The position numbers and the translations under genes were made by a program. Below, piece after piece: positions 36,625 to 47,786 of a stretch of DNA of 64,000 bases. The notes below the pieces were generated by a model. The model had not been told where the DNA came from and did no database searches. It was given only the letters and a program-made list of their open reading frames with translations. This DNA comes from Linyphia triangularis (taxonomy: Eukaryota > Arthropoda > Arachnida > Araneae > Linyphiidae): the NCBI GenBank assembly GCA_963978545.1, contig OZ021722.1, positions 806,001 through 870,000 on the forward strand. The letters run 5' to 3'. Position 1 is the stretch's first letter, and each line of letters begins with the position of its first letter.

Positions 36625-36813
36625 CTGCAAGGAGAGAAGGATACTTTGTTAACAACAATGACCAATGAACAAAAAAATAACATGGCTCACAATGAATTTT
36701 TTTTTTATAACGCGAAAAAATAATTTTTTTATAACAACGTGCAAAAAATTCAACTTTTCTTACTCGTAAATAGTGGGGAAATTAGAACTTTATTGCGAGA
36801 AAGTAAGTTTCCC

Positions 36814-37063
36814 ACACTATACTAAACTCCAACTTAACTTGACATCACTAGATGATAGATCTTCACCGTGCTCATGGGCAATTAATTCATTTTATCGGAG
36901 TGAAGACATAATTCTCGCCAAACCTTATAGCCTTTTGTTCTCTACAGGGTTGTGGTTTGGCGAACATTAAACTTTCATGCCGCCAAAATGGATAAATTGC
37001 CTATGAGCACATGACGATCTATAGTCTAGTGATGTCAAGTTAAGTTGAAGTTTAGTATAGTGT
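36814..37063. mobile_element. Fold-back MITE, family M1, copy 3
   Basis: CACACTATACTAAACTCC and its inverted partner TTTAGTATAGTGTG close the element. The central arms are more diverged than in the copies at 13966 and 26313. Confidence 0.82.
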
Positions 37064-37729
37064 GAAAAAGTTATTTCTCGCACGCCTCGTGTTCAAATAT
37101 TACAGTCTTGGTATTGGAATGACATATTTTCAGAAGAAATTCATTGACTGGAGTTGCCAACATTAAGAAAGATATGTATTAAAAATATTTTTTTGCACGT
37201 AATTGTAAAAAAAAATATTGTACCTAACACGTGGGAAAATACTTTTTTAGGCTCGGTAAATTATTTGACTCGAGCTAAAGCCCTCGTCAAATAAGTATTT
37301 TACCTCTTTTGAAACAGTATTACTTTCGCTACTAGTTTCATAAATAACTATTCTGTACCAAAGATGTAAGGGATTCTTAATTTCACAGGAGCGCTTATTA
37401 AAGTTCGACAACTTTTTTTTCTCTTTCAAAAAGGTATAGCTAGAAAAAAATACCAAATACATAGTAATATAGCAATTATAAAATGAAAATGGCGAGATAG
37501 ATTTTCCTTTACCTCTGAATTCGAGATTTATGCAAAATTTGGTTACGAGTTATTCAAGATCCGTTTCTGACAGGGGTGAAAAGTAATGCAGATTATATGC
37601 CTACTAAAAATGAAGCAGAATGGGCTTTCACTTTTGGGTACTATTTAGCAAGAACAACGGTCATCAAGACAAAAAGTAATTTGCTCGTTCTAAAAAACTG
37701 AAATTTTGAAAATGTTTAAAAACATAAGT

Positions 37730-38443
37730 CAGCGTTAGCCACTACGCGGCCCGCGGGCGGGATTTGGCTCTAGACAGATTTTTTTTCCGGCTAACTATTC
37801 GATTAACTATTACCACAGAAGATAAAAAAAAATCAAATGACACGGTATTTACTTTTTTTTGTTTTGTTACATACTTATAATTTACCTGAAATAATATGTG
37901 TTAACTATGTGGAACAGAGTTCTCCAGTACGTCCCTGAAGAAACTATAAGCAGCTTTCATCAAAGTGATTTTCATCAAGAATAAACACAGGAATAACTTA
38001 AACTGAATCTCATTTGGACTATTTATTAAAATTGACTGCAACAAATACTCTAAAAGACATATACTCTATCATAAAATAAACTGAACGATTTCGACCGTCT
38101 CACAATTGATATCGACTAAAATGGACTAATCCGGGAGTAAATACTTTTATTAAAATCTAGCTCAATTTGCATTGTCACGTTGAAATAAAAGATTAGCTTC
38201 TTTTTTTAGAGTTTGGTTTATTAAAAATGAAAACTATTACTTTTTTTAATTATTTGAAAAAATGGAATCAAACATCAATTTTAATTTTATTAAGATACAA
38301 AAAAAAAAAAAATCCAGTTTTCAGAAATGCTATATATTGCTAAATCGATAATAATTAAAGATACATATTTTGATGTTTCCGGCCCGCGAAAAGCTCCAAC
38401 ATAAGTCATATGGCTCGCCTCTAAAAGTTAGTGGCGAACGCTG
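37730..38443. mobile_element. hAT-type non-autonomous element, copy 2 (inverted relative to copy 1)
   Basis: 714 bp with ends CAGCGTTAGCCAC and GTGGCGAACGCTG, flanked by a perfect 8-bp target duplication ACATAAGT (37722-37729 and 38444-38451). Homologous to 3899-4600 read in reverse. Confidence 0.82.
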
Positions 38444-38606
38444 ACATAAGTCATAGTCAAAAAGAAGTAAATGTGGGAGCAATGTAAAGGTACGAGTGCG
38501 ATAATACTGAATAGTGAAGTAGTATTACCGTCAGAAACACTAATAGTTCTGAAAGTAAGTGAGCAATTTCCTCTTTCTATTCTAATAGCCTACACTTAGC
38601 TGAGTT

Positions 38607-38638
<32 letters not shown>

Positions 38639-39790
38639 GTTCGTGATCAGCGGCGGATTGCACTTCATTGTGCTGCAATCGACCAAAATTCACTAAACGT
38701 GCTATTTGTGGAGGAAGAGGATTAGGTGTCATTTGGTCACAGAATGTTATTTTGCAGAGCTTCATTCTACGTAAACACCAATATCTTGGAGAGTGTAACC
38801 TAAAACAATAATTTCACATAACAAACAATTGAAAAAGAAGAAGAAAAAATGAGGTAGATAATTGTTTGACCATTCTAGCTCAACCATTGATATCTCCGTA
38901 TGTGTTATGCATAGAACAATTTCCCAAATATACAGATTCATTCATATTTCAACTTGTATGACTTCACATGAATGAATTTGAACACTATCTTACTTAACAT
39001 AGTAAACTCCTTTAAATGAAAGTCTGAGAATTATCTCTAAGCTATTTTGTTTGGCTTCAAACATACAATAAGCGCGCTCAAGTTTACTATTATTGATTGT
39101 AATAATTCTTTACCTTGGTTTACACATAATCAAAACCACAATTTCCCCAACATCAGCTCATTTTAAGAACGTGTGAAGGCAAAACTAACATTTTTAAGAA
39201 CACAAAATTTCACTGTTTCTGTTGTTTGCACGAACAAAAGGACATTAATTTTCTAATGTTGATGACGATATGCAAATAAGAGTGAAAGATTCCCAATTTC
39301 TTAAAAAAGGACGAATAAATTTTCACAACTGATTTTCGTTTATTTGTTTTATAAATAGTTTCTTTATTTTTAAAGCTCAATGGTCAAATTTTATTAGAGC
39401 TAGACTGGAGTGAATCAAACGATACACATTACCTAATTTTTATAATTTTCGGTCATTTTCATATCACTCCATACTATGTCATATTCTATATTGTATTATA
39501 TCATATTATAACCATTGGACAAGGTTTTAGTCATAAAGAAGAAACGCACCAGGTCGTCACTTTATGAACAGCAATTTGAGACGCCAGAAAACATTGTTGA
39601 CGCTAAGATGTGCATACTGAGATGTACGGTTGTCATGCGATGAATTGATGTGATCTCCATTCTTTAAGTAAAAAAAAAAATCATCCATCTGCTTATGACG
39701 ACCTCATTGCGTTCTTGCATTTTAAAGTTATTGTTTCTATTGCCAAAGATTCATTCAAGAACTTTCGGCAATAGAAACGGCATTTATTGT

Positions 39791-40476
39791 GTTGTTGTTT
39801 CAAATCTCCCTTTTGTCTGACGAAGTCAGACAATATCAGTGAAGCCATTGACATTAATGAAGTCTGACACTAGTTGTGGACAGTTATAAATGTCCTCCTA
39901 GTCCAGTCCAAGGCAGTCCAAAATGTGCTGAGGTGATGCCTGTTCTTTTTGGCATTTAGGGCAAAGAGGAAAATTTTTGCTTCCCCCGGAATATGTGAGG
40001 CCTTTAAGGTGACCACTAGCAAGTCGGGACAGACGGGTATTGGTGTGCCTATCACAAGGAAGAGATAGGGAGTGTACTGGCTTTTTGGCTTTATACCATT
40101 CGTGAGATGGAGGTATATGCCATTTCGCTTTATTTTGAGCTATTTTCTTTGAGTATAACTCTTGATATGTGAGTTCTTGAGTAGAGAGGACAGGGTGTTC
40201 TAGTCCCTCCTTATCAAGAGTGTCAGCCAATTCATTTCCGTGGATGTCTACATGTGACGGGATCCACTGAAAGTGCACTTTGTGCAGTCGGGATATGCTC
40301 TTGACTTTGCGTATTATGGATAGACTGGTTTCGTCTCCCACGAGGGCCCAGTTTTTAAGGTGTTGAATGGAACTTCGGCTATCGGATAGAATCCATAAGT
40401 CTCCGTAGTTGACCTCGCCAAAGATATTCTCTAAACCCAGGTCAATTGCCATTAATTCGCTTCGAAAGACAGAGCA
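39791..40476 (-). mobile_element. 5'-truncated non-LTR retrotransposon, RNase H end, copy 1
   Basis: On the minus strand, 39898-40452 encodes a continuous RNase H-like segment: LWILSDSRSSIQ with the catalytic Asp, then HKVHFQWIPSHVDIHGNELADTL with HGNELAD, and a C-terminal CPKC...HILDC zinc-knuckle-like tail. This is the 3' end of an I/Jockey-like second open reading frame. Insertion is marked by an 11-bp target duplication GCATTTATTGT (39780-39790 and 40477-40487). It ends in CAACAAC repeats and lacks reverse transcriptase, so it is dead. Confidence 0.85.
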
Positions 40477-40751
40477 GCATTTATTGTTATAACATAAAGC
40501 GAAAATTTTATTAGTTTCCCATTGTCAATTAAAAATAATCTAGTAAATAATTTATCTGAATACTCACTACTTATTTACTTTACCCAGAACAGCTGTATTT
40601 AGATATAGTACACCTCAACTTTTGACTTAAGTGTTTTTGCGTGATATATCTCAATAACAATTACGCTCTAATGCTATGTGATTAAAGCACACCATTTATA
40701 ATGGTTCTAACTCTTGTCAGTTGATAACAAACTATATTTGTTTTATATATT

Positions 40752-40796
<45 letters not shown>

Positions 40797-40798
40797 TT

Positions 40799-41540
40799 TA
40801 TCAGATGATTATGGTAAAATGGTGGCGTATAAATATTTTCAACCACGTAAACAATACATATTTTCAATTGTCACTTATCACTTAAAATGCAAACTTCTTG
40901 ATTAGAAAACACCATATTGACCAAATTTACAATTCAACAAACGTTAAAACAAGTCACTGTTGGTAGTTAGAAGCTAAAAATTGAATTATTGTTACGAATC
41001 ATTTGTTTTGTTTATAATTAAAAAAATATTTTTTACGCACTTCTTGGAATGACTTTCTGGGATTGGCGGAAATAGAGCATATATTTTAAGATGGATACGG
41101 GGTATCAAAGTAAATTTTTTAAATATACTATGTTATTAAATATACAACGATTCCAGTATTGTCCAGATACTCGACTGGAGATATAATTAAAGTAGACACA
41201 GTAATGGACTCTTGTTTTCACAAATCCTGATGTCACATCAAACATAACAAATACTCAATGTTAGTAAGACAAGTAATTTTTTTTTAACCCTTTGCACTCC
41301 AGTGGCGCCTCTCAGGTGCCACACGATTGGATGCCAAACCACGAGAGGACCATTAGGTGTGATGCGGAAATTCGATGCAAGGCCAATGACTGTGTTTAGT
41401 TTCTATGAAGCAAATCCATAAACACCAGCCGAACCTAAAATGTCTCGAGTTGCTGATTCCTCCGCGCGAAAAAGGCCTGGAGTGCAAAGGGTTAATCATA
41501 CATGTTATTGCTATTATCTCTGTACGCTATTCTACACAAT
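40799..41540. repeat. Intronic duplication, proximal copy
   Basis: Aligns to 43829-44360 at a constant offset of about 3.03 kb. Shared landmarks include AAACTTCTTGATTAGAAAA, CGATTCCAGTATTGTC, AATTAAAGTAGACAC and CATGTTATTGCTATTATCTC. This copy is interrupted by the piggyBac MITE; the other is not. Confidence 0.7.
41288..41491. mobile_element. piggyBac-type MITE, copy 2
   Basis: 204 bp with TTAA on both sides (41284-41287 and 41492-41495) and the same termini as the copy at 10534-10737. The two differ at about one base (CAGGTGCC for CAGGCGCC). Confidence 0.9.
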
Positions 41541-41849
41541 TTTTCATAATTGGGGTTTACTATTTCTTGGATGGCAAAAACCACACACAAATTTGAGACT
41601 ATTTACGACGTGTGTATTAACCGATAACATGGCAAATATCAGAAAACTAATCGAAATACCACAGATACATGTTACAGTCTATTCCACATCTGTTAAAATA
41701 TGTAACGCATTATGTTCAATTAAGTAATGCGAAAAAAAATATCTGTTAAATTTAACATGGTTCACAGATCCGTTACGAAAATGGAGGGAGCATATTTTTG
41801 CTTTATTTCACTCATTGAACGCATATTATTGTATTCCGTCCCATTTGCT

Positions 41850-42423
41850 AACATTGTGTGCTAAGAATTCACAGTGCTGTGATCTTATATAAGCTCAGCA
41901 ACAGTCAGATCGAAAGCATACGACAAGCAACATATGTTTGCTAACATCGTGTACTGTGGTCTTAGATCCCCTTACATCGTGTATTGTGATCTTAGATTAC
42001 GTCAGCAACATATGACAAGTAACTTGTATTTGGTAACATAGTGTACTGTGATCTTAGATCCCCTCGCATCGTGTACTGTGATCTTAGATCGCCTCACACA
42101 GTGTAGTGTGATCTTAGATCTCGTCAGCAACATACGACAAGTAACTTGTGTTTGGTAACATTGTGTACTTTAATTTTAGATCTCCTCGCATCGTGTAGTG
42201 TGATCTTAGATCACGCCAGCAACATAGAAATAACTTGTATTTGGTAACATCGTGTACTGTGATTTTAGATCTCCTCACATCGTGTACTGCGATCTTAAAT
42301 CCCCTTACATCGTGTATTATGATCTTAGATCACGTCAGCAACATACGATAAGCAACATGTGTTTGTTAATATCGTGTATTGTAATTTTAGATCACCTCAG
42401 TAACATACGACCAGTAACTTGTG
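41850..42423. repeat. GATC-rich minisatellite next to the cassette F splice donor
   Basis: Units of about 27 bp (CATCGTGTACTGTGATCTTAGATC) alternate with a longer unit containing GTCAGCAACATACGACAAGTAACTTG. Together they make a higher-order array of about 570 bp. It ends about 87 bp downstream (gene sense) of the donor of the cassette F Ig1 exon. Confidence 0.88.
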
Positions 42424-42509
42424 AAAAAATAAAAACAAAATTGACTTTGCATTTTCTTCAGATGATCCCTTCCTTTTGCCTTGTTCAATATACATGGACA
42501 TAACCTCAC

Positions 42510-42791
42510 TTTTCATATTGAGTGTGTCCGACTTTTGGTCGTGTCCTGCCGAGTTGGACACTTTACAGGTGTAGTTTCCGTTGGAGTCGACATCCAACCT
42601 CTCGATGGTCAAGATGGAAGTGAACTCGTCAAAATTGCGGATCGTGACGCCGACCAGTGGCCGCCCGTCCTTTGACCACTCGAAATCGAAGGGCGGTTCG
42701 CCTTCGACCACTGCACACACCACGACTGTCCGAATTCCTGCTCGAAGGTCATCAGAGAAATGTAATGGCTTGATCTGAGGAGGCTGCTCAC
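42510..42791 (-). CDS. sDscam: Cassette F Ig1 variable exon (most proximal)
   Basis: The exon is 282 bp (94 codons), phase 1/1, encoding one Ig domain: IKPLHFSDDLRAGIRTVVVC with the B-strand Cys, FDFEWSKDG with the Trp, then LTIERLDVDSNGNYTCKVSN with the F-strand Cys. The C'-D loop reads VGVTIRNFDEF. It is the most divergent of the six at its N terminus (EQPPQIKP for LKAPKINP). Its donor is A|GTGAGG where the other cassettes have G|GTAA, so the junction codon with Ig2 becomes ATA (Ile) instead of GTA (Val). Confidence 0.95.
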
Positions 42792-43828
42792 CTGTGAAAA
42801 GAAACAATTTAGTTTTCTAAATTAAACACATTTTTTTCTGGAAATGTCACGAGGAAATCTAAAATTAATGGCACTCACAAAGAGAATATACAACTAGCAA
42901 AAAAAAAAAAAAAAAAAAAAGTAATAATAATAATAATCTAATAGCTATGTTTTTATCTTATATAATATTGATTGGTGAGAAGGTTATCTGGAAAAATAAT
43001 TACTTTAACAAGGTCAAATATCCCTCGACGCACGGGACACGAACGTTTACCGTGCGTCGTAGGTTTATAAATGTATATTTGACCAAGTTAAAACACTTAT
43101 TTTTCAATATCACTTTGCCACCAGCTTGAGTTAGATAAAACAAAAACATAACTGATAGATTCATCATAATATTAAAAAATTCTCATTAGTTTACGAGTAG
43201 AAAAAAGAGCCAAAATGTCTTGCGCGTACAGCAGAGAATTTCCCCTATACATAATTTAAATATTTGGTAAATTCTAATTCTATGTTAGTTCTGCAATAAC
43301 TTTTAATTGCAGCTTTTAATAAATCTAAAAAATTATAAATAGTATCGGAAATACAAGCTTTAAAGTAGTGGCAACGGTTAGGTTAATCTGGATATATCTA
43401 TAGAATTTTGGAGAATATGTCGCCAACCTATAAAAGACTTGCGTGAAAATTAATCAGGTCGTTGAGTCGGAAGCTGGTTTGAACTTGAATGTAATTTTGC
43501 TGCTGATGTTTAAAAAATTGTACATTTCTTTGTGAAGAGTAAAAGGATTTTCTTTTGTAATTCAGTATTCATCATTCTTCTGAGTAGAAAATTCGTAGCA
43601 GTTCTATTGTGGATAAAATTTAGAGATTTAGGGTAGAGCTCGCAATTTTTTTTTCTTAGCTTCAAGCAACTTAAATTCAAAAACTTAAAAGTCAAATATC
43701 GCAGTTTCAAATTTGTGTGTTCAAAATGTAATAAAACCAAGTATTTAAATTGATTTATTACACTTATATAATTAATATTTCCACATATTTTTTTTAAAGT
43801 ATATCTCAGTATAATAAAAAAAAAAACT

Positions 43829-44360
43829 TTATCTAATGATTCTGGCAATACTTTCTCAAATGGAGGATTCTAGATATTTTTTTTCAACAACAAAATAATA
43901 CACATATGTAGCTGTCATCAACTGAAATGTGTACTTCTTGATTAGAAAAGTACCGCATTGACAAAATTTACAACTCAAAAGATGTTAGTCATTGTTGGTA
44001 GGTAAAAGTTAACAATTGTATTGATTTCGATATTCTATCATACCAGCTCTATCTACCCAAATAGGTCCTTCTCAAAAGTGAGTTGAAAATCAGACTACTG
44101 GGGAAAGACCTTTTCGGTTTGCATGAAAATAACAGGGGATTGCAAAGTAGGATATAATTTTTCAAATACACTATGCTATAGGTTCACGATTCCAGTATTG
44201 TCATCAAGATGTTCAACTGCAAGTATCTCAATTAAAGTAGACACTGCTTTGGACTCTCCAACTTTCACAAATTCTGATGTCGCATCAAACATAACAAGCA
44301 CTTCATATTAGCAATACAAGAAATATTTCTTTAGATCCTACATGTTATTGCTATTATCTC
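43829..44360. repeat. Intronic duplication, distal copy (empty piggyBac site)
   Basis: Homologous to 40799-41540. At the position of the piggyBac MITE it reads TATTTCTTTAGATCCTACATG, without the insertion. Confidence 0.7.
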
Positions 44361-44486
44361 AGTATTTATCAACCAGAATTGTATGCCTTTAAAATGTTTC
44401 CTCTTTTGGAAAGAAGCATTTCATTTTCAGAGAATAAAAAGTCTTTTAAATAAAATATATTCTTAAAAGGAAGTCCTAGTAAGGAT

Positions 44487-44859
44487 CATTCTCTATACTC
44501 GCTATGTTGCTATCTTCTAGCGCAGTTCATTTAGAAACTACTTTGTAGAAAACCTTGACATTTGGCGAGTAGGTACGAAAATGATCACCTCATGAAATGA
44601 CATAAATTAAAAACTCGAAAATAGCGTCTAATATACTTTATTTTATATTTGAAATCCATACGTCAATGCTTATGCAGTGGCGCCACCTGCTAATTAGTCT
44701 TTTGCTTCTTTAATTTTCATTTTTAATAGACAGACATTAAATGAAAACAATTTAAGTCGTTATATGAAGTGATCATTTTCGTACCGTATGTCAAGGTAGA
44801 AAGTAGTTTCTAAATACACTGGGCTAGAAGATTGTAACATACAATGTATAAAACTCATT
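44487..44859. mobile_element. Fold-back MITE, family M2, copy 2
   Basis: Left arm ATACTCGCTATGTTGCTATC ... CTTGACATTTGGCGAGTAGG pairs with right-arm TTTCGTACCGTATGTCAAGG ... GATTGTAACATACAATGTAT. Central ATGCAGTGGCGCCACCTGC is itself nearly palindromic. Confidence 0.75.
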
Positions 44860-44888
44860 GTGCTTGAGGAATATCACCACACGAGTTT

Positions 44889-45163
44889 GGTTTGGAACTT
44901 CCAACTATCTATTTCTGCCATTTATAAAGTACTTAACACAACCATATACGTCTCGTAATTTTGAACGTCTAGAAGAATACGATATCGAAATATTCTAGTG
45001 TAAACCCTTCTCACTAAACCCCACTACATCAACGAGAGGACATTGGGGCAACGGCAGATTTAATGTGCACCTGTCCAAATTATTTACACGCCGGTATTTA
45101 GTGAACCGATGACAGAACCCACCGATCATGAGCCTATCGGAGCCTCACTATACGAGTAACCTT
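44889..45163 (-). mobile_element. Candidate tRNA-derived SINE, family 4, copy 1
   Basis: The minus strand has a degraded tRNA-like head at about 45080-45163. A body with GTCTAGAAGAATACGATAT is shared with 51935-52204. Boundaries are approximate. Confidence 0.5.
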
Positions 45164-45214
45164 CATCACGCACTGCTCATTCTGTAATGCTGTGCAATAT
45201 AAATATTCAGATAT

Positions 45215-45393
45215 AAGCTTGGCGTCCACTATCGCTGAGCAGAGCAGAGCGGAATGAACTAGAGCCAATTACAAGGCTGCCAACGTCTACTGCAGCACGA
45301 GCCTCGTGCTACAATGGACGCTGACAGCCTTGTAATTGGCTCTAATCTAATCCACTACGCTCTGCTCTGCTCAGCGATAATGGACGCCAAGTT
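45215..45393. mobile_element. Fold-back MITE, family M3, copy 2
   Basis: AAGCTTGGCGTCCACTATC at the left is inverted at the right as GATAATGGACGCCAAGTTT. Clearly the same family as 33881-34065. Confidence 0.85.
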
Positions 45394-45609
45394 TAATTGG
45401 ATGTGTGTTCACTTTTCATTTATTTCTTGTTCACGTGACATGAAAATTACATTGTTATTGTTACAAATTTTCTTTTCAGAGGAATGCCCTTCAATTTAAA
45501 CATAATTTTTTTCTTTCACATATATAATTAAAGTGGCAACAGTAAAGGATGGAATTGTCTTGAGGGGAAAAAAAATAGATTTTGAGGAATCGGACAATGT
45601 TTCTTTACA

Positions 45610-45648
<39 letters not shown>

Positions 45649-47088
45649 CAGAAGTAATTTTCATTTACAAATATGAAATATTATTTCGTGAATATTACAT
45701 TAAAATGTTTGTTATATTCATAATTTTTCAACGAGCGTCTTTGGCGCCTTAAAACTTTTTAATTAGTTTATAAAAAATTATTTCTCATGCTTATTAACAG
45801 CATAAATTCCGATTCCAATTGATTCTGCGACGAGATTTTTAAATTTCGCGTGGAGTTGAAAAGTAGAACCAAGCACTAATTATGGAAGTCTTTCGATGAT
45901 GGAAATTGGTGGTTCATAATGTCAAATAATTAATCTCCCAAACAAAATAAACTAGTTATAAAAACCTGCCAAGTTCCTATAGTGCCAATTTACTGCTACA
46001 ACAAGGGCCTTGATTGAATACTAGCTTAAAAAGTATTCTCAAGAAACGAAATCAAGATCAGACATTAGCTTTATATTATACTATAATGACAAATGAAATA
46101 ATTCTTTTGTGTAAAAATTTTCTCAGTGCAGTTAATTGGTTGTCTAAACCAAACTCACCAACGCTGTCTAGTATTTTAATATTATTATAAAATAGAACAA
46201 AGGTATACTATGTTGAGCATTTATTTTTTTAAAAACATATTAAATAAGTTTTGAAAGCGTTTGATTTTTCAAGTAAAACTTTGCAAGTATTCTTTTCGGT
46301 AGTATTAGTAAGACAAAATCTCATAACAAAACAACGAAAAGAAAAACGCGAAATTGTATGCATATGAGGTGTCAATTTTTAAAGTATCGACTAAACCTGT
46401 AACTGATTTGGTGTTAAAGCGCAATTCATCTCCTAAAGTTCTTTTTAAATCTTTGGTAACTTATTAGTGCTTTTCTCTGATGATACATACATTTTGTTTT
46501 TTATAAAAGGATTCGATCGGAAGAGATCTCATGTTTTAGGTTGTTTCTTAACAAGAAGTTTGTTCATTCTCGAATAAACAAAATTTACCAACACTTTTAA
46601 ATACATCAATAGGAAACTTCTGTCCTGTATTTGATAAAATTACATATATTTGCAATGTGTCTTTCAAGTTATATTACTGTTACAATTTCATAAAATATAT
46701 ATTGTTCATTTGTAAATAAAAGAAACTCATTGCGATATTTTGATGCTCAATTTATAATTTTGGTTCTAACACATTAGTGCAAGTTCAGATTCAAATTAAT
46801 ACTTTTTTAATCGAAATACTACTTTTTCTCGGAAATCTTGAAAACACTTAGAGTACATACTGCGCGCTAAGTATTCAAAATGGATTGGAATTTTACTTTA
46901 TATAATGTCAAATACATTTACAAAATATCCAAACCAAGTGTTATTACGACTAAGCGTAGTTTAAAAAATATTACCAACATTAGTTTTCTTAAAAACAATG
47001 CAACATTGAAAACAACAAGACGCTTGAGTACAAACCATTTGAATTAATTTTTTCAAAGTGAATGAGTGTGAAAAGAGTCTCTACTCAC

Positions 47089-47140
47089 CACCAACAAAGG
47101 CGGATGAAAGAACCACGAAGAGAGAAATGAGGGCATTCAT
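47089..47140 (-). CDS. sDscam: Cassette F signal-peptide exon
   Basis: The coding part is 52 bp: MNALISLFVVLSSAFVG plus one base, a typical secretion signal ending in small residues. Donor is GTGAGTAG. It differs from the other five signal peptides, which share an (L)LLLM/I.GF core. Unlike them it has a good acceptor just upstream of the ATG (TTGTTTTCAG|GAGATG), so it is probably exon 2 of this cassette, preceded by a non-coding exon. Confidence 0.85.
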
Positions 47141-47143
47141 CTC

Positions 47144-47229
47144 CTGAAAACAATTTACACTTCAAATTAGTCCTTTAATTAAACTTCCATGACGAGAGAA
47201 TGCACAAATGAGCGACTTCATGAACATAC
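47144..47229 (-). other. sDscam: Probable 5' UTR intron of cassette F (86 bp)
   Basis: Gene-sense donor CAG|GTATGT at the right and acceptor TTTTCAG|GAG at the left define an 86-bp intron. The upstream leader (from 47230 rightward) contains no ATG in the visible 50 bases. This rests on splice-site match only; no transcript data. Confidence 0.6.
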
Positions 47230-47320
47230 CTGATGCAGATAACAACAGCCACAAAGATGATAGTAGTGTGCTGGTAGAGACATCAAATTGCGAATGCGTT
47301 CTTGTTCGCTGTACGGTATA

Positions 47321-47338
47321 CTAGCGCCACACAGTGAC
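47321..47338 (-). promoter_or_regulatory. CTCF/CSE-like promoter element of cassette F (divergent)
   Basis: Gene sense GTCACTGTGTGGCGCTAG, matching the cassette A-D elements at 16 of 18 positions, including the whole TGTGGCGCTAG half. It sits 180 bp upstream of the cassette F ATG. Confidence 0.7.
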
Positions 47339-47609
47339 ATCGAATAGAAGTATTTGTAAATGCAGAGTTAAATTCACTCTGTTCTAGTATGATCTTTTTG
47401 ATTACAAAATACGTGGTTTAGTAAAAAATGTTGGAAGGAATTTTAATACTTGATAAAAACAAACTTAAGGAACTGAGAGATGGATACATTTTGTAAATTA
47501 TAAATGAAATCAAAAGTTAAAATAAGAAATCTAAAACGAAACATACATGGCCACAAAATAAAGATTTATACCCGAAGTTTTACACGGAAGCAACATTACC
47601 ACGATATCG

Positions 47610-47786
47610 TTGACCAAACGGTATAGTGGTCAGCGTGCTAGCTTCAAGACCGCGAGGTTACGGGTCCGAGTCCCGTGTTAGATATGAGTGTTTGTAAATG
47701 TATGTTGGCTTGTCTAATGACGAATGTTTCGGCACATTATAGCCCTCGTGTTGCTGACGGCGCCAGATAATCTGAATACAACCAAC
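47610..47786 (+). mobile_element. tRNA-derived SINE, family 2, copy in cassette spacer
   Basis: Plus orientation, A box ACGGTATAGTGGTCAGCG and B box GGGTCCGAGTCCC. An 11-bp target duplication CCACGATATCG (47599-47609 and 47787-47797) flanks it. It lies about 270 bp upstream of the cassette F promoter element, so it is a fairly recent insertion beside a cassette promoter. Confidence 0.85.

Larger units (their letters stand above)
36625..42509 (-). other. sDscam: Intron between the cassette array and the constant region
   Basis: This 5.9-kb intron separates cassette F from the common acceptor. It contains an M1 fold-back, a hAT MITE copy 2, a truncated RNase H retroelement, a TA dinucleotide run (about 40758-40791), a piggyBac MITE copy 2, one half of an intronic duplication (about 40799-41540) and a GATC-rich minisatellite beside the cassette F donor. 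Confidence 0.65.
42792..47088 (-). other. sDscam: Cassette F intron (signal exon to Ig1 exon)
   Basis: The longest cassette intron, 4.3 kb. It holds a diverged repeat (about 42940-43200), the distal half of the intronic duplication (43829-44360), an M2 fold-back, a family 4 SINE, an M3 fold-back and a TA run (about 45615-45645). From about 45700 to 47080 I see nothing but AT-rich DNA. Confidence 0.6.

Noticed and set aside
41850..42423. CRISPR-like array of regularly spaced repeats
   Set aside because: Eukaryotic intron context; the spacers are themselves repeats, so it is a minisatellite.
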